Of a stretch of 64,000 nt of DNA, positions 51,101 through 53,429 are shown piece after piece (position 1 is the first letter of the stretch; each line of letters begins with the position of its first letter). The notes under the pieces were generated by a model. That model saw nothing but the letters and a program-made list of their open reading frames with translations, did no database searches and was not told the DNA's origin. The position numbers and the translations under genes are program-made. The stretch is from Stomoxys calcitrans (Eukaryota; Arthropoda; Insecta; Diptera; Muscidae): NCBI RefSeq assembly GCF_963082655.1, contig NC_081553.1:47613527-47677526 (forward strand), given 5' to 3'.

Positions 51101-52101
51101 CTAATGTTTAATCTCAATGATAATGGTTGTTGTTGTTGTAGTAGCCACATTTGCATGTGACTCAGCTGAGTGCTACCTGGGGCGCCCATAGGTTGCGGAT
51201 AGTGGAGCAGCTGCAATTGCAGTCGCGGACAATCTGCGATCTAATTGAGACTCTCAGTGAGAGGCCGGGCGGTTGACGTTGATGCTGTTCTGCATTCTGA
51301 GTCTGTTATAAAAAGTGGCTCACCAGAAACCACACTTTAACCACATATATTCACACACCGCTTTCATCTGGTATATAGGGTATACATACATACATACATA
51401 CATATATATGTATGTGGGTTCATTATTGCCCATAAAAAAACATACATACATGTAAATAATATTAAATTGATAATCAGAATGACAACAAAGACAAAGCATA
51501 TGCGCTTTTATACATTTTTTGTTTTTTGGCAAGGAGGTTAACGCCTTTCAAATCAATTTATTTCTTCTTTTTCTCGTATATACAGCTATTCCAATAAAAA
51601 CTCATTTTTGAAAATTTTATTTATGTTATAAAAGTCAAACACCAGCCAGCCCCCGCTTTGAAAGTCTTGTTTGTCAACGATTCAACTTGTGCCACAACAA
51701 GAGACATACGGACTGACTACACACAAACAAAAACAAGGCATTTTTTGTTTTGCCTTATTTTCTCGCATTTCGTGACTCATTGGCAATGCAAGCACACAAA
51801 TTATTAATGGATTCCATGTAAAATCAATGCTTAGCGTTTGGCCCCTCTAAAAGGCAGCAAAGTCAACAACAATGACTTTTAATCTACAATTCTAAGGCAG
51901 GAAATAAAATTGTTCGATTGAACAATGTTGTCCTTTTTGGAATTGTTATAGCCATTGCCTGTTTCCGAAACTTTTATAGGCATTGCATTTTTCTCTACGC
52001 TTACCTGATTTAATACTAAATTCCGATGTTGTTCGAGACCACCAAAGACTTTTCTCTCGTTTAACGAATATATAATAATTATCTGTTTGAAACACTTCCA
52101 T
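11488..52101 (-). CDS. INPP5F: Sac2/INPP5F phosphoinositide 4-phosphatase, whole gene (11 coding exons)
   Basis: Coding exons in transcript order: 52101-52005, 42655-41994, 39230-38936, 38874-38354, 38298-38228, 27902-27666, 27597-27281, 27211-27084, 23141-22471, 11833-11689, 11619-11488. All junctions are GT-AG and in phase, totalling 3276 nt and 1091 residues; vertebrate INPP5F is of similar length. The family dephosphorylates PI4P on early endosomes. Seen here: N-terminal MEVFQTDNYY start, the SRRSRHRAG and YKRRGVD blocks, the catalytic CMDCLDRT (Cys460, Arg466), the WANNGD-ISRQYAGT block (from about 509), an hSac2 domain at roughly 580-760, an acidic/serine- and asparagine-rich tail, and a C-terminal SPLSKIAKG block. 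The start chosen is the ATG at 52101; an in-frame ATG 33 nt upstream would add 11 residues. Large introns are filled with transposons. An alternative last exon is at 33339-32907. Confidence 0.93.
11689..11833 (-). CDS. INPP5F: Sac2 exon 10
   Basis: Encodes STSPKDLKLPIEAGKLKQLK, then SPLSKIAKGVQSIGMNLDPR (residues 1001-1048), matching in character the SPFAKI block near the end of vertebrate INPP5F. The donor AAG|GTGGGA is acceptable. The acceptor ends 'aacacag' but is preceded by an A-rich stretch instead of a pyrimidine tract. The phase fits exon 9 (AG+A) and exon 11. Confidence 0.82.
12087..12127. repeat. (TA)n microsatellite
   Basis: An uninterrupted run of alternating TA about 40 bp long in intron 9. 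Confidence 0.95.
12715..12861 (-). repeat. tRNA-derived SINE, 5' half, minus strand
   Basis: On the minus strand it runs from the A-box region (GAGGTTAGCATGTCC) through a B-box GGGTTCGAATTTTGG-like core to the 'gtgaggtactatgcc' segment. The 3' half is missing. Confidence 0.75.
12862..12992 (+). pseudogene. LOA/R1-like LINE fragment
   Basis: Matches 56085-56220 of the RNase H-bearing LINE, the segment encoding KKAEVYWDVYYTRLKEYN and FCEQIDRV. A deletion removes the codons between them. Only about 130 bp remains. Confidence 0.75.
13005..14224. repeat. Palindrome-started repeat with ~154-bp units
   Basis: Opens with AAGTTCGGCCAGGCCGAACT at 13010, then 'acccaccacctcggg', followed by about seven units of roughly 154 bp containing 'ttcagaccctttatcggg', 'tatggcagctatatcta' and 'cagcgaaatcgggtaata'. 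One unit (near 13636) is shortened. The orientation is opposite to the copies that end in the palindrome. Confidence 0.85.
14225..14575 (+). pseudogene. LOA/R1-like LINE 3' end
   Basis: A reading frame around 14262-14400 gives EEDDETLEHFLYHCPAFASN and later GGDTIPDMNQL, the same block found on the minus strand at 25920-26010. It is followed by a 3' UTR with 'gattactggcttaagtgt' and an 'aacctaacctaatg' tail at about 14562. It is 5'-truncated, with an internal duplication of 'gaaccaactt' text. Confidence 0.75.
14585..15070 (+). pseudogene. Jockey-like LINE, endonuclease-to-RT linker fragment
   Basis: The frame at 14603-14785 ends in SDHVPIVLELR, which resembles the terminal SDH motif of the apurinic-type endonuclease domain of LINEs. 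Downstream the text for FIPAGPIPTIRSNF, typical of the linker between endonuclease and reverse transcriptase, is at about 14960. Broken by stops and shifts. Confidence 0.65.
15300..16290 (-). pseudogene. BEL/Pao-like gag remnant with tandem duplication
   Basis: Minus-strand frame 16110-15901 reads ELFSLMIDKQMIPDVQKMWY and LKTNVSGEA, which resembles the conserved D-Q-K--YL---L-GEA block of Pao/BEL-type retrotransposon gag. A 164-bp unit is duplicated in tandem (about 15963-16126 and 16127-16290), repeating this block. The rest of the stretch to 15300 is degenerate. No LTRs are identifiable. Confidence 0.5.
16430..16620 (+). pseudogene. Diverged LINE 3' scrap
   Basis: A frame reads EGDEMLKDFH and later YNTDLI, an altered version of the DDETLEHF...DTIPDMN block at 14262-14400. 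It is short and heavily diverged; the identification rests on this spacing only. Confidence 0.4.
16640..16830 (-). repeat. Strongly diverged SINE copy
   Basis: 'Ccgagtccggtcggcgtgtcgctg' and 'agagaagttttacac' on the plus strand match the middle of the tRNA-derived SINE in minus orientation. The B-box side is hardly recognisable. Confidence 0.5.
16831..18560. other. Unidentified duplicated region
   Basis: Two direct copies, near 17640-17795 and 18085-18245, share 'ttgcggataacaacgcaagg' and encode on the minus strand a frame with DPANFAYLKV and DPDLLQSAKHPCVVIRKILE. A third piece at about 17418-17452 has the start of the same frame (MFKEEIDLI) in plus orientation. A further shared stretch ('ctcctcgtctttttggcggt') is at 17550 and 17880. 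I do not recognise the family; a decayed retroelement gag is possible. Confidence 0.45.
18866..19255 (+). mobile_element. 390-bp hairpin-tailed repeat
   Basis: Full-length-looking copy from 'ggcacgggatagttgtgag' to the perfect hairpin CCACATGAAAATGTGG (6-bp stem, GAAA loop) at about 19228-19243 and a degenerated (CGA)n-like tail. Noncoding. Confidence 0.8.
19540..19800. repeat. Palindrome-family internal units
   Basis: Two units with 'aaaccgatctcc', 'cttgagccc' and 'atccgatttggct' text, the same family as 4209-5730. Neither end is present. Confidence 0.7.
19801..20160 (-). pseudogene. Possible retroelement gag-like remnant
   Basis: The minus strand gives broken frames with EAPLERRTREFYRKKFAEME and, further on, SMIHNRNGE-like text. 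Coiled-coil-like charge pattern, but no diagnostic motif; a BEL/Pao or gypsy gag remnant is one possibility. Confidence 0.25.
20288..20393 (+). mobile_element. 106-bp LINE head-tail retroposon with 12-bp TSD
   Basis: Starts 'aatcccatcgcagccgg', ends '(actgct)(acaac)n', and is bounded by the perfect direct repeat CCAGGATTGAAC (20276-20287 and 20394-20405). The first ~45 bp match the 5' end of the jockey-like LINE on the minus strand at 30600-30690; the last ~15 bp match the LINE tail at 51015-51031. Confidence 0.85.
20929..21243 (+). mobile_element. Full-length tRNA-derived SINE
   Basis: RNA polymerase III A box TAGCGCAGAGG at 20939-20949 and B box GGTTCGAATCC at 20982-20992, 32 bp apart, as in a tRNA gene. 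The tRNA-like head is followed by an unrelated body of about 240 bp with 'gtgaggtactatgccatg' and 'ggaatttcatgggc'-type text. The imperfect flanking repeats TAGATGAAAGGTGGA (20914-20928) and TAGATGGAAGGTTGG (21244-21258) look like a target duplication. No complete tRNA fold closes, so it is not a tRNA gene. Confidence 0.85.
21259..22450. other. Intronic DNA without a recognised gene
   Basis: Contains the second copy of the 'gttatagggtacttggacc ... ttgggtcatcaacagct' text (21830-21945) found before the SINE at 20800-20915, plus AT-rich DNA up to exon 9. Short open frames here lack family features. Confidence 0.5.
22471..23141 (-). CDS. INPP5F: Sac2 exon 9 (low-complexity tail)
   Basis: Residues 777-999: MPRNLSESQLLQLSSKAFSN, then a serine-, asparagine- and glutamine-rich stretch with an acidic SDSEENDSSLFEPDVDSD block and several short Asn runs. 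The region corresponds to the poorly conserved, probably disordered tail of INPP5F. The acceptor is 'attttacag'. The donor AAG|GTCGGT is weak; if unused, the frame reads only five more codons (to FYM) and stops, giving a shorter protein. Confidence 0.85.
23205..25805. repeat. 2.6-kb AT-rich minisatellite, ~15-bp unit
   Basis: Over 150 degenerate copies of a unit close to GTGGTATATTGCAAA (14-16 bp). Higher-order structure: the landmark 'gttatactaagtgg' recurs at about 23411, 23775 and 24138 (period ~363 bp) and at 23530, 23920 and 24298; a 75-bp block starting 'gtgatataatgcaaggtgg' is duplicated at about 24453 and 24528. It lies in intron 8, starting only ~60 bp from the exon 9 acceptor. All open frames within it are repeat artefacts. 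Confidence 0.95.
25845..26420 (-). pseudogene. LOA/R1-like LINE 3' end with RNase H part
   Basis: On the minus strand a TDSRLAINGT-like segment (RNase H, about 26290-26270) is followed by frames with FGIITSQIGLWAHLCRIGDS and DDETLEHILCQCSAF, then a 3' UTR with the reverse of 'cctaagccagtaatcggctt' at 25872. The same 3' end is on the plus strand at 14225-14575. Several frameshifts. Confidence 0.65.
26421..27083. other. Intron 8 remainder
   Basis: 26420-26760 is GC-richer with repeated 'tctagttttgatccatc'-type text and is probably more decayed retroelement. 26760-27083 is AT-rich, with no recognised element. Confidence 0.4.
27084..27211 (-). CDS. INPP5F: Sac2 exon 8
   Basis: Residues 735-776: SMQSIVEMFRIALDTVGNDA and a basic end QRRKSKNPLLEVPK. 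It closes the hSac2 domain. Acceptor 'gccgttacag', donor AAG|GTAAGA; phases 1 and 0. Confidence 0.92.
27281..27597 (-). CDS. INPP5F: Sac2 exon 7 (hSac2 domain)
   Basis: Residues 629-733 include TEVDTILLLTDESYIVAEYD, SLENIIMIELG and DGYFHMFRSANIR, matching the DVDVLLLLSNSAYYVAYYD / SLENLEKIEIG / GYFHTLRA pattern of the hSac2 domain. Acceptor 'ttttcctacag', donor CTG|GTAAGA. Confidence 0.94.
27666..27902 (-). CDS. INPP5F: Sac2 exon 6 (canonical form)
   Basis: Residues 550-627: YYLARFKDSYRQATIDLMLG ends the SAC domain; LLVEDCRKLLLG and GAWGLIDADPG start the hSac2 domain. Acceptor 'tttttcactttcag' in phase 2. A divergent duplicate of its start is found in the alternative exon at 33339. Confidence 0.93.
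27958..28080. repeat. Palindrome-family left-end fragment
   Basis: AAGTTCGACAAGGCCGAACT followed by 'catccaccaccaagg', the start of a repeat of the 13005 type. Breaks off after about 110 bp. Confidence 0.65.
28081..28524 (+). pseudogene. LOA/R1-like LINE fragment
   Basis: The text around 28215-28480 corresponds to 56295-56540 and 56860-56930 of the LINE at 55840-58870 (codons for LRCFQP, FPALLQKVADYLAPHLTSIF, then the 'cttgcatatactccgaaggcc' join that in the other copy is split by a SINE). It is interrupted by a short head-tail retroposon at 28129-28205. Confidence 0.75.
28129..28205 (+). mobile_element. 77-bp LINE head-tail retroposon with 10-bp TSD
   Basis: From 'aatcccatggcagccgg' to 'ccgctacaat', bounded by the perfect repeat AATCTGAGGC (28119-28128 and 28206-28215). 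It lacks about 25 bp of the middle found in the 106-107 bp copies. Inserted in a LOA/R1-like LINE fragment. Confidence 0.85.
28534..28919 (+). mobile_element. 386-bp hairpin-tailed repeat with 9-bp TSD
   Basis: Flanked by TAAGCCTCC at 28525-28533 and 28920-28928. Same order of landmarks as the 18866 copy; the terminal hairpin is altered (CCACACGAAAATGTGG) and followed by 'ctactacaatag'. A second, truncated copy follows at 28929. Confidence 0.8.
28929..28990 (+). repeat. 5' stub of a second hairpin-tailed repeat
   Basis: 'cggcacaggataactatgag' to 'gatctgtgtggtgtt' matches the first ~60 bp of the 390-bp family and is then cut by minus-strand LINE sequence. Confidence 0.65.
28985..30690 (-). 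pseudogene. Jockey-like LINE, 5' half (endonuclease and RT N-terminus)
   Basis: Minus-strand order from the 5' end: 'aatcacatggcagccgg' head at ~30690; a cysteine-containing RCNRCMEWLH stretch (~30540); an endonuclease-domain frame (30245-29811) with AAIQETKL, GGLAFVIHHSVEYR and LILGDFSAHH, i.e. the catalytic QETKL and GDFN-like motifs; the linker; and the reverse-transcriptase start (29542-28973) with TVGEVTNVIHGAKSSK, TLIVPDVWKMGRVIPLPKSG and GESYRPIALLS. Frameshifts separate the parts and the palm with YADD is absent. Complementary to the 3' half preserved at 49049-51031. Confidence 0.85.
30745..30815. repeat. Palindrome-family remnant
   Basis: 'Acggacggacataactaaat'-like text followed by 'ccatcctatggtggagggt', the inverse of the 'accctccaccataggatgg' end. 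A short scrap next to the Tc1 insertion. Confidence 0.5.
30877..32516 (+). mobile_element. Tc1-like transposon, copy 1 (complete)
   Basis: 1640 bp with perfect 27-bp inverted ends starting CAGCGGTCAAAAAAAGTATT, flanked by TA on both sides (30875-30876, 32517-32518). An inner copy of the end sequence lies ~200 bp from each terminus (31079-31098 direct, 32295-32314 inverted), an IR/DR arrangement as in some Tc1 relatives. It encodes an uninterrupted transposase. It sits in Sac2 intron 5, in antisense orientation to the gene, and is almost identical to the copy at 47115. Confidence 0.95.
31227..32255 (+). CDS. Tc1-like transposase, intact (DD34E)
   Basis: 342 residues, no stops. An N-terminal paired-type helix-turn-helix (about 12-50, TQKTISEILNRPRSTIQSII) is followed by a GRPK AT-hook-like motif (60-63). 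The catalytic triad is visible: Asp155 in IFADESKF, Asp246 in QYYQDNDPKHS and Glu281 in PDFNPIEHLW, with 34 residues between the second and third, so DD34E. A glycine-rich GGGGLMVWGCM box is at about 190-200. The enzyme cuts and reinserts its element at TA. The start ATG at 31227 follows a 350-bp 5' region. One substitution, SPDF for the usual SPDL, could matter; copy 2 keeps L. Confidence 0.95.
   Translation: MGRKQNEVSDEVKVLIIKHHRNGLTQKTISEILNRPRSTIQSIIRKWTETKTVDNKPRSGRPKALSVGDVRWLVRQVQKTPKTNATILRKNTMEYLGKEVTTQTIRNTLKRHSYRGRTARKKPFINKINRVKRLNFAKMYVKQPESFWKTVIFADESKFNLFGCDGKVIVYRKPNTELEERNTVATVKHGGGGLMVWGCMAASGAGNLEIINGVMDHKYYIDILKRNLKYSAVKLGLGNNFQYYQDNDPKHSALNTKMWMLYNCPKVIKTPPQSPDFNPIEHLWEHLERKLRTRNFSSKSQMQQVIMEEWTNIDQNITAKLVQSMSNRLKEVIRRGGRITKY
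32519..32906. other. Flank of Sac2 alternative exon
   Basis: AT-rich DNA downstream of the stop of the alternative exon on the minus strand; it would contain that isoform's 3' UTR. No clear poly(A) signal seen. Confidence 0.35.
32907..33339 (-). CDS. INPP5F: Sac2 alternative last exon (exon 6')
   Basis: The acceptor 'ctatctattcgtag' is in phase 2, exactly as needed after exon 5 (CG+T gives Arg). The frame opens FFIQNFADTFRQCMIDLMQG, a clear relative of the exon 6 start YYLARFKDSYRQATIDLMLG, then diverges and runs 143 codons to TGA at 32909-32907. The tail has a Ser-rich stretch (628-634) and a hydrophobic end (about 654-689: YFMPFITLCLMLSLQ ... VFCFFTYIYNFVF) that could span a membrane. Spliced to exons 1-5 it gives 692 residues: a complete SAC domain without hSac2 domain. 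A possible internal donor (CAAAAG|GTATTT, near 32978) would remove the last residues. Transcription is not shown by sequence alone. Confidence 0.72.
33340..34070. other. Intron 5 without recognised element
   Basis: AT-rich; a plausible pyrimidine-rich approach to the exon 6' acceptor at 33341-33365 (minus). Nothing else recognised. Confidence 0.4.
34072..34390. repeat. Repeat shared with the hAT element at 43301
   Basis: 'Ggcgcatctgatgtgtggt' and 'ggtgaaaacaaaggtgtatgc' match, in inverse orientation, 43735-43800 inside the hAT element. Within this stretch a segment with 'catggctgaaaaatcaaaatc' is present twice (about 34228 and 34332). Boundaries are uncertain. Confidence 0.5.
34719..34905 (+). 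CDS. Possible two-exon start of a nested plus-strand gene
   Basis: ATGGATCAAAAAGGCAGAG is followed directly by a consensus donor GTAAGT (about 34740). 80 bp on, an acceptor ending 'gaagattcaag' (about 34817) would join in phase to GSYCSDTENSPNEVVILPQV and GCSTLEG, ending at a second GTAAGT donor near 34896. Only ~32 residues, no recognised domain, and the next exon is not found. Alternatives: chance, or the first exons of a decayed hAT-type transposase, since homologous repeat DNA lies just upstream. Confidence 0.3.
35012..35600 (-). pseudogene. Scraps of jockey-like LINE, minus strand
   Basis: Three pieces: 35012-35050 ('gtctggctgggcagttaaac', near the LINE 3' end), 35230-35300 (the DKETLL region, matching 54556-54620), and 35340-35570 (the reverse-transcriptase TLIVPDVW to EFPFAEHQ segment). 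Everything between is deleted or unrecognisable. Confidence 0.65.
35690..35903 (+). repeat. tRNA-derived SINE, 3' part
   Basis: From 'gcggtggttttcccctcc' through 'gaggtactatgccatgg' to 'catgggcaaaatttgc'. The tRNA-like head is absent, consistent with 5' truncation. Confidence 0.8.
35904..36715. repeat. Palindrome-family variant with ~160-bp units
   Basis: Five units with 'ggtctatatggcagctat', 'cagcaaaatcggataata' and 'cctaacacaactcactg' text, then a conserved terminal part with 'cagacagacggacagacatg', 'tatattctttatagggtc' and 'gttggtgggtag'. Related to 13005-14224 but in the other orientation. Confidence 0.8.
36925..37081. repeat. 79-bp tandem duplication
   Basis: Two copies of a unit starting 'cccaagggttttcggat' and containing 'ttgggcatcttcacttg' begin at 36925 and 37004. 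Unidentified flanks. Confidence 0.8.
37198..37599 (-). mobile_element. 390-bp hairpin-tailed repeat, minus strand
   Basis: The tail and perfect hairpin CCACATTTTCATGTGG are at about 37215-37230 and the head (reverse of 'cgggatagctgcatg') is at about 37595. CTATTGTA flanks it at 37190-37197 and 37600-37607, a probable target duplication. Confidence 0.78.
37608..37850 (-). repeat. Truncated hairpin-tailed repeat, minus strand
   Basis: The 3' 230 bp of the same family, with an altered hairpin ('ccactctttcatgtgacgg'), directly beside the preceding full copy. The 5' part is missing after 'gagactctccgct'. Confidence 0.75.
38228..38298 (-). CDS. INPP5F: Sac2 exon 5
   Basis: Residues 526-548, GDYTRTGERKISGMMKDGMNSAN, matching the GDFTRTGERKLAG-MKDG-NSANR block of the family. 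The donor CG|GTAAGT in phase 2 leads either to exon 6 (27902) or to exon 6' (33339). Intron 4 is 55 bp. Confidence 0.94.
38354..38874 (-). CDS. INPP5F: Sac2 exon 4 (catalytic core)
   Basis: Residues 352-525. It holds IVNLVEQSGKEKLIGDAY, FDFHDYCRGMRFENV and the phosphatase signature RVNCMDCLDRTNVVQ, with predicted nucleophile Cys460 and Arg466, then WANNGDVISRQYAGTNALK. All residues expected of an active SAC phosphatase are present. Acceptor 'cttattacag', donor AAG|GTAATG. Confidence 0.96.
38936..39230 (-). CDS. INPP5F: Sac2 exon 3 (SAC domain)
   Basis: Residues 254-351: DKTWTLPIIQGFVQVEPCVI, SRRSRHRAGTRYKRRGVDEH, ANYVETEQI, RGSVPIYWSQ and PPPRLDR, the characteristic N-terminal SAC motifs. 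Acceptor 'atttttag', donor AGAG|GTAAGT. The longer open frame past the donor is read-through into the 61-bp intron. Confidence 0.96.
39275..40065. repeat. Palindrome-started repeat with ~150-bp units
   Basis: Begins 'acaagtaaaagggtgctaag', TTCGGCCGAGCCGAATCTTG, 'acccaccacc', then five units with 'tcaaatcgggagatcggtt', 'atatgggagctat' and 'acagttgttggaggtcata'. It is the reverse complement type of 4209-5730. Lies in Sac2 intron 2. Confidence 0.85.
40066..41165. repeat. Mixed repeat remnants in intron 2
   Basis: 40240-40850 has repeated 'gggactcaaatgaaaggtat' and 'gccccaaaaggc'-type units as at 44270-45560. 40860-41110 has two units of the 13005 type ('tatggcagctatattc'). 40070-40240 holds a LINE-like scrap ('aactgtcctggaagagga'). 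Confidence 0.65.
41494..41714. mobile_element. 221-bp mariner-type MITE with TA target duplication
   Basis: Inverted ends of ~32 bp, TTGGGTTGCCCAAAAAGTAA... on the left and one mismatch on the right (TTGGGTTTCCC), flanked by TA at 41492-41493 and 41715-41716. The interior has no frame but includes 'tttgtcaacgccgactatatg' near the right end. Lies ~280 bp downstream of exon 2 in intron 2. Confidence 0.92.
41994..42655 (-). CDS. INPP5F: Sac2 exon 2
   Basis: Residues 33-253. It begins GWDLSSVDDIECIGITHGIV, with ESHLVIIKEATPVGVLYPPH, and later EKRITEELHKIFDETDSFYF and DERFFWNMHMIDDLLKLN, matching the SAC N-lobe. The middle (roughly 88-160) has a Ser/Thr/Asn-rich insert absent from a compact SAC domain and probably a disordered loop. 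Acceptor 'tttctctttcag', donor AAT|GTAAGT. Confidence 0.95.
42656..43292. other. Intron 1, near exon 2
   Basis: AT-rich intron sequence without a recognised element. Confidence 0.5.
43301..43945. mobile_element. Nonautonomous hAT-type element with 8-bp TSD
   Basis: Ends CAGGGCTGCC / GGCAGCCCTG with further imperfect inverted similarity ('gaagaaaaaaatcggcaatt' inside), flanked by the perfect 8-bp repeat GCTGAGAG at 43293-43300 and 43946-43953. CAGGG ends and 8-bp duplications are hAT hallmarks. No transposase frame. A palindrome-family scrap is nested at about 43441-43690. Confidence 0.88.
43441..43690. repeat. Palindrome-family scrap nested in the hAT element
   Basis: 'Agcgctaattacggccgaac' with 'ataccgaccaccaag' and, at the far end, 'tttcaagagacaaaatacagactag', resembling the ends of the 35904 type but strongly decayed. 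Confidence 0.5.
44270..45947 (+). mobile_element. Helitron-like repeat with internal tandem units
   Basis: Multiple units containing 'gacaatatgggactcaaatga'-type text, 'ggtatttgggagtag', 'gggggccgcccaa' and 'accgaccatgacaatatgg'. The run closes with a GC-rich block (GGCGCAGCGGAGCGGGCCCG, 45918-45937) and CTAG at 45944-45947 followed by T, which resembles a Helitron 3' terminus. The 5' TC end was not found and no Rep/helicase frame exists, so class assignment is tentative. A SINE lies inside at 45575-45845. Confidence 0.5.
45575..45845 (-). mobile_element. tRNA-derived SINE, decayed copy
   Basis: Minus-strand copy from the A-box region (reverse of 'ggcggacaggct') through a damaged B box to the 'ggggcaaacttcttacac' end. 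A 20-bp insertion with 'catgaccatgcatagcatgg' in the middle. Confidence 0.7.
45960..47100. other. Intron 1 without recognised element
   Basis: AT-rich, with a short CT-rich run at 46600-46630. No gene or repeat recognised. Confidence 0.5.
47115..48753 (+). mobile_element. Tc1-like transposon, copy 2
   Basis: 1639 bp, same perfect 27-bp inverted ends and inner repeats as copy 1, flanked by TA (47113-47114, 48754-48755). It differs from copy 1 by few substitutions, a 2-bp deletion in the transposase and one extra A near the right end. It lies in Sac2 intron 1, antisense to the gene. Confidence 0.95.
47465..48491 (+). pseudogene. Tc1-like transposase with 2-bp frameshift
   Basis: The frame is open from 47465 to 47941 but loses two bases near 47911, just before the codons of the first catalytic Asp (FADES). 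The remainder is open in the shifted frame from 47970 to 48491 and keeps the second Asp and the Glu (PDLNPIEHLW). The element could still be mobilised in trans because its ends are intact. Confidence 0.95.
48960..49045 (-). repeat. LOA/R1-like LINE 3' terminal scrap
   Basis: The plus-strand text 'taatctaagccagttatagg' and 'ttagtttaggttag' corresponds to the inverse of the 3' UTR and tail seen at 14480-14570. Only the end remains. Confidence 0.45.
49049..51031 (+). pseudogene. Jockey-like LINE, best preserved 3' half
   Basis: Reverse transcriptase of a jockey-type non-LTR element. Frames in order: 49049-49738 with TVGEVTNVIRGAKSSKALGP, TLIVPDVWKTGRVIPLLKPG and GESYRPISLLSPVAKTL; 49654-49899 with ALDPSKAFDTVSHVKLFEDI and KQGVPQGGVISPAL; then SYADDCTIMASG and 49922-50776 with KILGVTFDSSYTFSSHATAI and SLAGSPWGADKETLL. 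Breaks: a frameshift near 49650, another near 49900, and a stop at 50774 replacing a Gln codon, after which the C-terminal CPDC...HDTRHLFNCPA motif is still open. It ends 'aaactgctacaacaacaacaac'. The endonuclease part is missing (5' truncation). Confidence 0.9.
51036..51124 (-). repeat. SINE 3' end fragment
   Basis: 'Cccatgtacattccactaagg' through 'atctcaatgataatgg' matches the minus-strand end of the tRNA-derived SINE. Confidence 0.7.
51125..51275 (-). repeat. Internally deleted hairpin-tailed repeat
   Basis: The tail 'gttgttgttgtagtagccac' and hairpin CCACATTTGCATGTGA are joined directly to the head segment ('gggcgcccataggttgcgga'); about 200 bp of the middle is missing or rearranged. Confidence 0.65.
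51376..51425. repeat. (ACAT)n microsatellite
   Basis: About 25 bp of ACAT repeats followed by 'atatatatgtatgtg', forming an imperfect palindrome. Confidence 0.85.
52005..52101 (-). CDS. INPP5F: Sac2 exon 1 (start codon)
   Basis: ATG at 52101-52099 begins MEVFQTDNYYIFVKREKSLW then WSRTTSEFSIKS, matching in pattern the MELFQAKDHYI...ALWCSR start of vertebrate INPP5F. Donor CAG|GTAAGC in phase 1, joining Gly33 of exon 2. An in-frame ATG at 52134-52132 would add MNKLERKSSNE; the family start favours the inner ATG. Confidence 0.92.
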
Positions 52102-52642
52102 TTCGTTGCTTGATTTTCTTTCTAACTTGTTCACGTTTTTAATGCATTAACAAAACATTGTTTATTTTTTTTCAGATGTTCTTGCACAACAATTTCCTAC
52201 TACTTTTTTCCGACCACAACAAATTTTCTCTATTTTTACTTGCAGCAAGACAGCACAAATGACAACAAAGAGAATGACGTTTGCCATGAAAGCAATTTGT
52301 TTTGATTAAACTGACAGCCAAAGAGAGAGAGCGAGAGAGAGATAATGAGAGAAGGAAAGAGTTGCCACAATGTTGCTATGATATTTAAAACAAAAAGCGT
52401 TCGTGGCCTAATGTTTTTGAATGCAACCGGAAGATTTGTCGTCAAACCATATGTTTGAGTGTATGTATTGGTCTAACGGAGTGTGTACATGAAAAAACAA
52501 TGAAAAAAAAATTCAAATTTTTGACGTGAGTTTTGTGCTGACTTGTTTGTTTCTTATTGCTTGTAAATTATTCCACAGAAAATATTTTAAAGTGAATTTT
52601 GTAAAAGTGTTAAATATGTATGTATCTTTAAAGTGATAGAAA
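52102..52642. promoter_or_regulatory. Putative divergent promoter interval
   Basis: 541 bp between the Sac2 ATG (minus) and the ATG of the plus-strand exon at 52643, free of recognised transposons. It contains a GA-rich run (GAGAGAGAGCGAGAGAGAG near 52324-52342), of the kind bound by GAGA factor in flies. Transcription starts are not determinable from sequence. Confidence 0.45.
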
Positions 52643-52753
52643 ATGTTGCAATTACATTGCTATATATGTCAGTCCGTTCGTAACTTAGTGCCCGACAACA
52701 CTTCTGTGGATGCTGTGTTGTGTGTTAATCCATTAAGTGCCTGCCTTAATCCG
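52643..52753 (+). CDS. Putative first coding exon of a divergent gene
   Basis: ATG after in-frame TGA TAG stops (52634-52639) opens 37 codons, MLQLHCYICQSVRNLVPDNT and SVDAVLCVNPLSACLNP, ending exactly at a consensus donor CCG|GTAAGT (phase 0). It contains a CxxC pair (CYIC) and two more cysteines, which might begin a zinc-binding fold, but I do not recognise the protein. No following exon was identified in the rest of the window. Could be chance, but position and donor are suggestive. Confidence 0.45.
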
Positions 52754-52894
52754 GTAAGTGTCTGTCTGTATGTAACTAGTTCTAGGGGCTCAGAAACATT
52801 GGTGGGCTTTTGAGCCGATAGTTTAATAAAACCTACATGAAGTCTCCAAATTGTGAAGATCTTTTAAAATCCAGATTCTGTCGCCCTCAGGCTT

Positions 52895-53428
52895 TTTTTG
52901 TTGTTGTTGTAGCAGTTTGTTGTGTTCTATCTTTCGTCTGCTTGATTCTGTTGAGTGTCAAGACCCAGGAACTCTGCGACTAAGATGGGGTGCGTCCACA
53001 GGGATCTGGGTCTGGCTGGGCAGTTAAACAGGTGACGTGTGTCGTGTGTGGTCACAATCGGGACATACATTTTGCACGTCGGCATCAATCCTTGCTCTGT
53101 AGGAGTTGAAGCGGTTGTACCTGCCGAAACGTAATTGAGCCAGAACTACTTTGGTTTGCCGGGGGAGGTCAATTTCTGTAGGTGCAATGGGAAGCGGTCG
53201 TTCTCCAAGGACTACTACTTCACCGGGTAGCCATTTACCGCATCTGCTACCCTGTCTGCATGAATGTCGCCTAGACCTGCTTGATATGCCGCTTGATCTA
53301 GAGGTTATATCTTGTAGCGCTGAACCTCACGCTCTAGATCATGTAGATCTACCTTAAGGCTTCTTAAGGCGGTGGATATGTATCCACAAGATGATGGTGG
53401 TCTCTGTGATAACAGGTTTTTCTTGTAA
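52895..53428 (-). pseudogene. Jockey-like LINE 3' end, minus strand
   Basis: On the minus strand the tail is the reverse of 'tgttgttgttgtagcagttt' (52898-52917). The C-terminal coding part (CPDC, YRVNVVLGE-like, LKVDLHDLEREVQRY) extends to about 53428 with frameshifts. 5'-truncated and joined to a hairpin-tailed repeat. Confidence 0.8.
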
Positions 53429-53429
53429 G

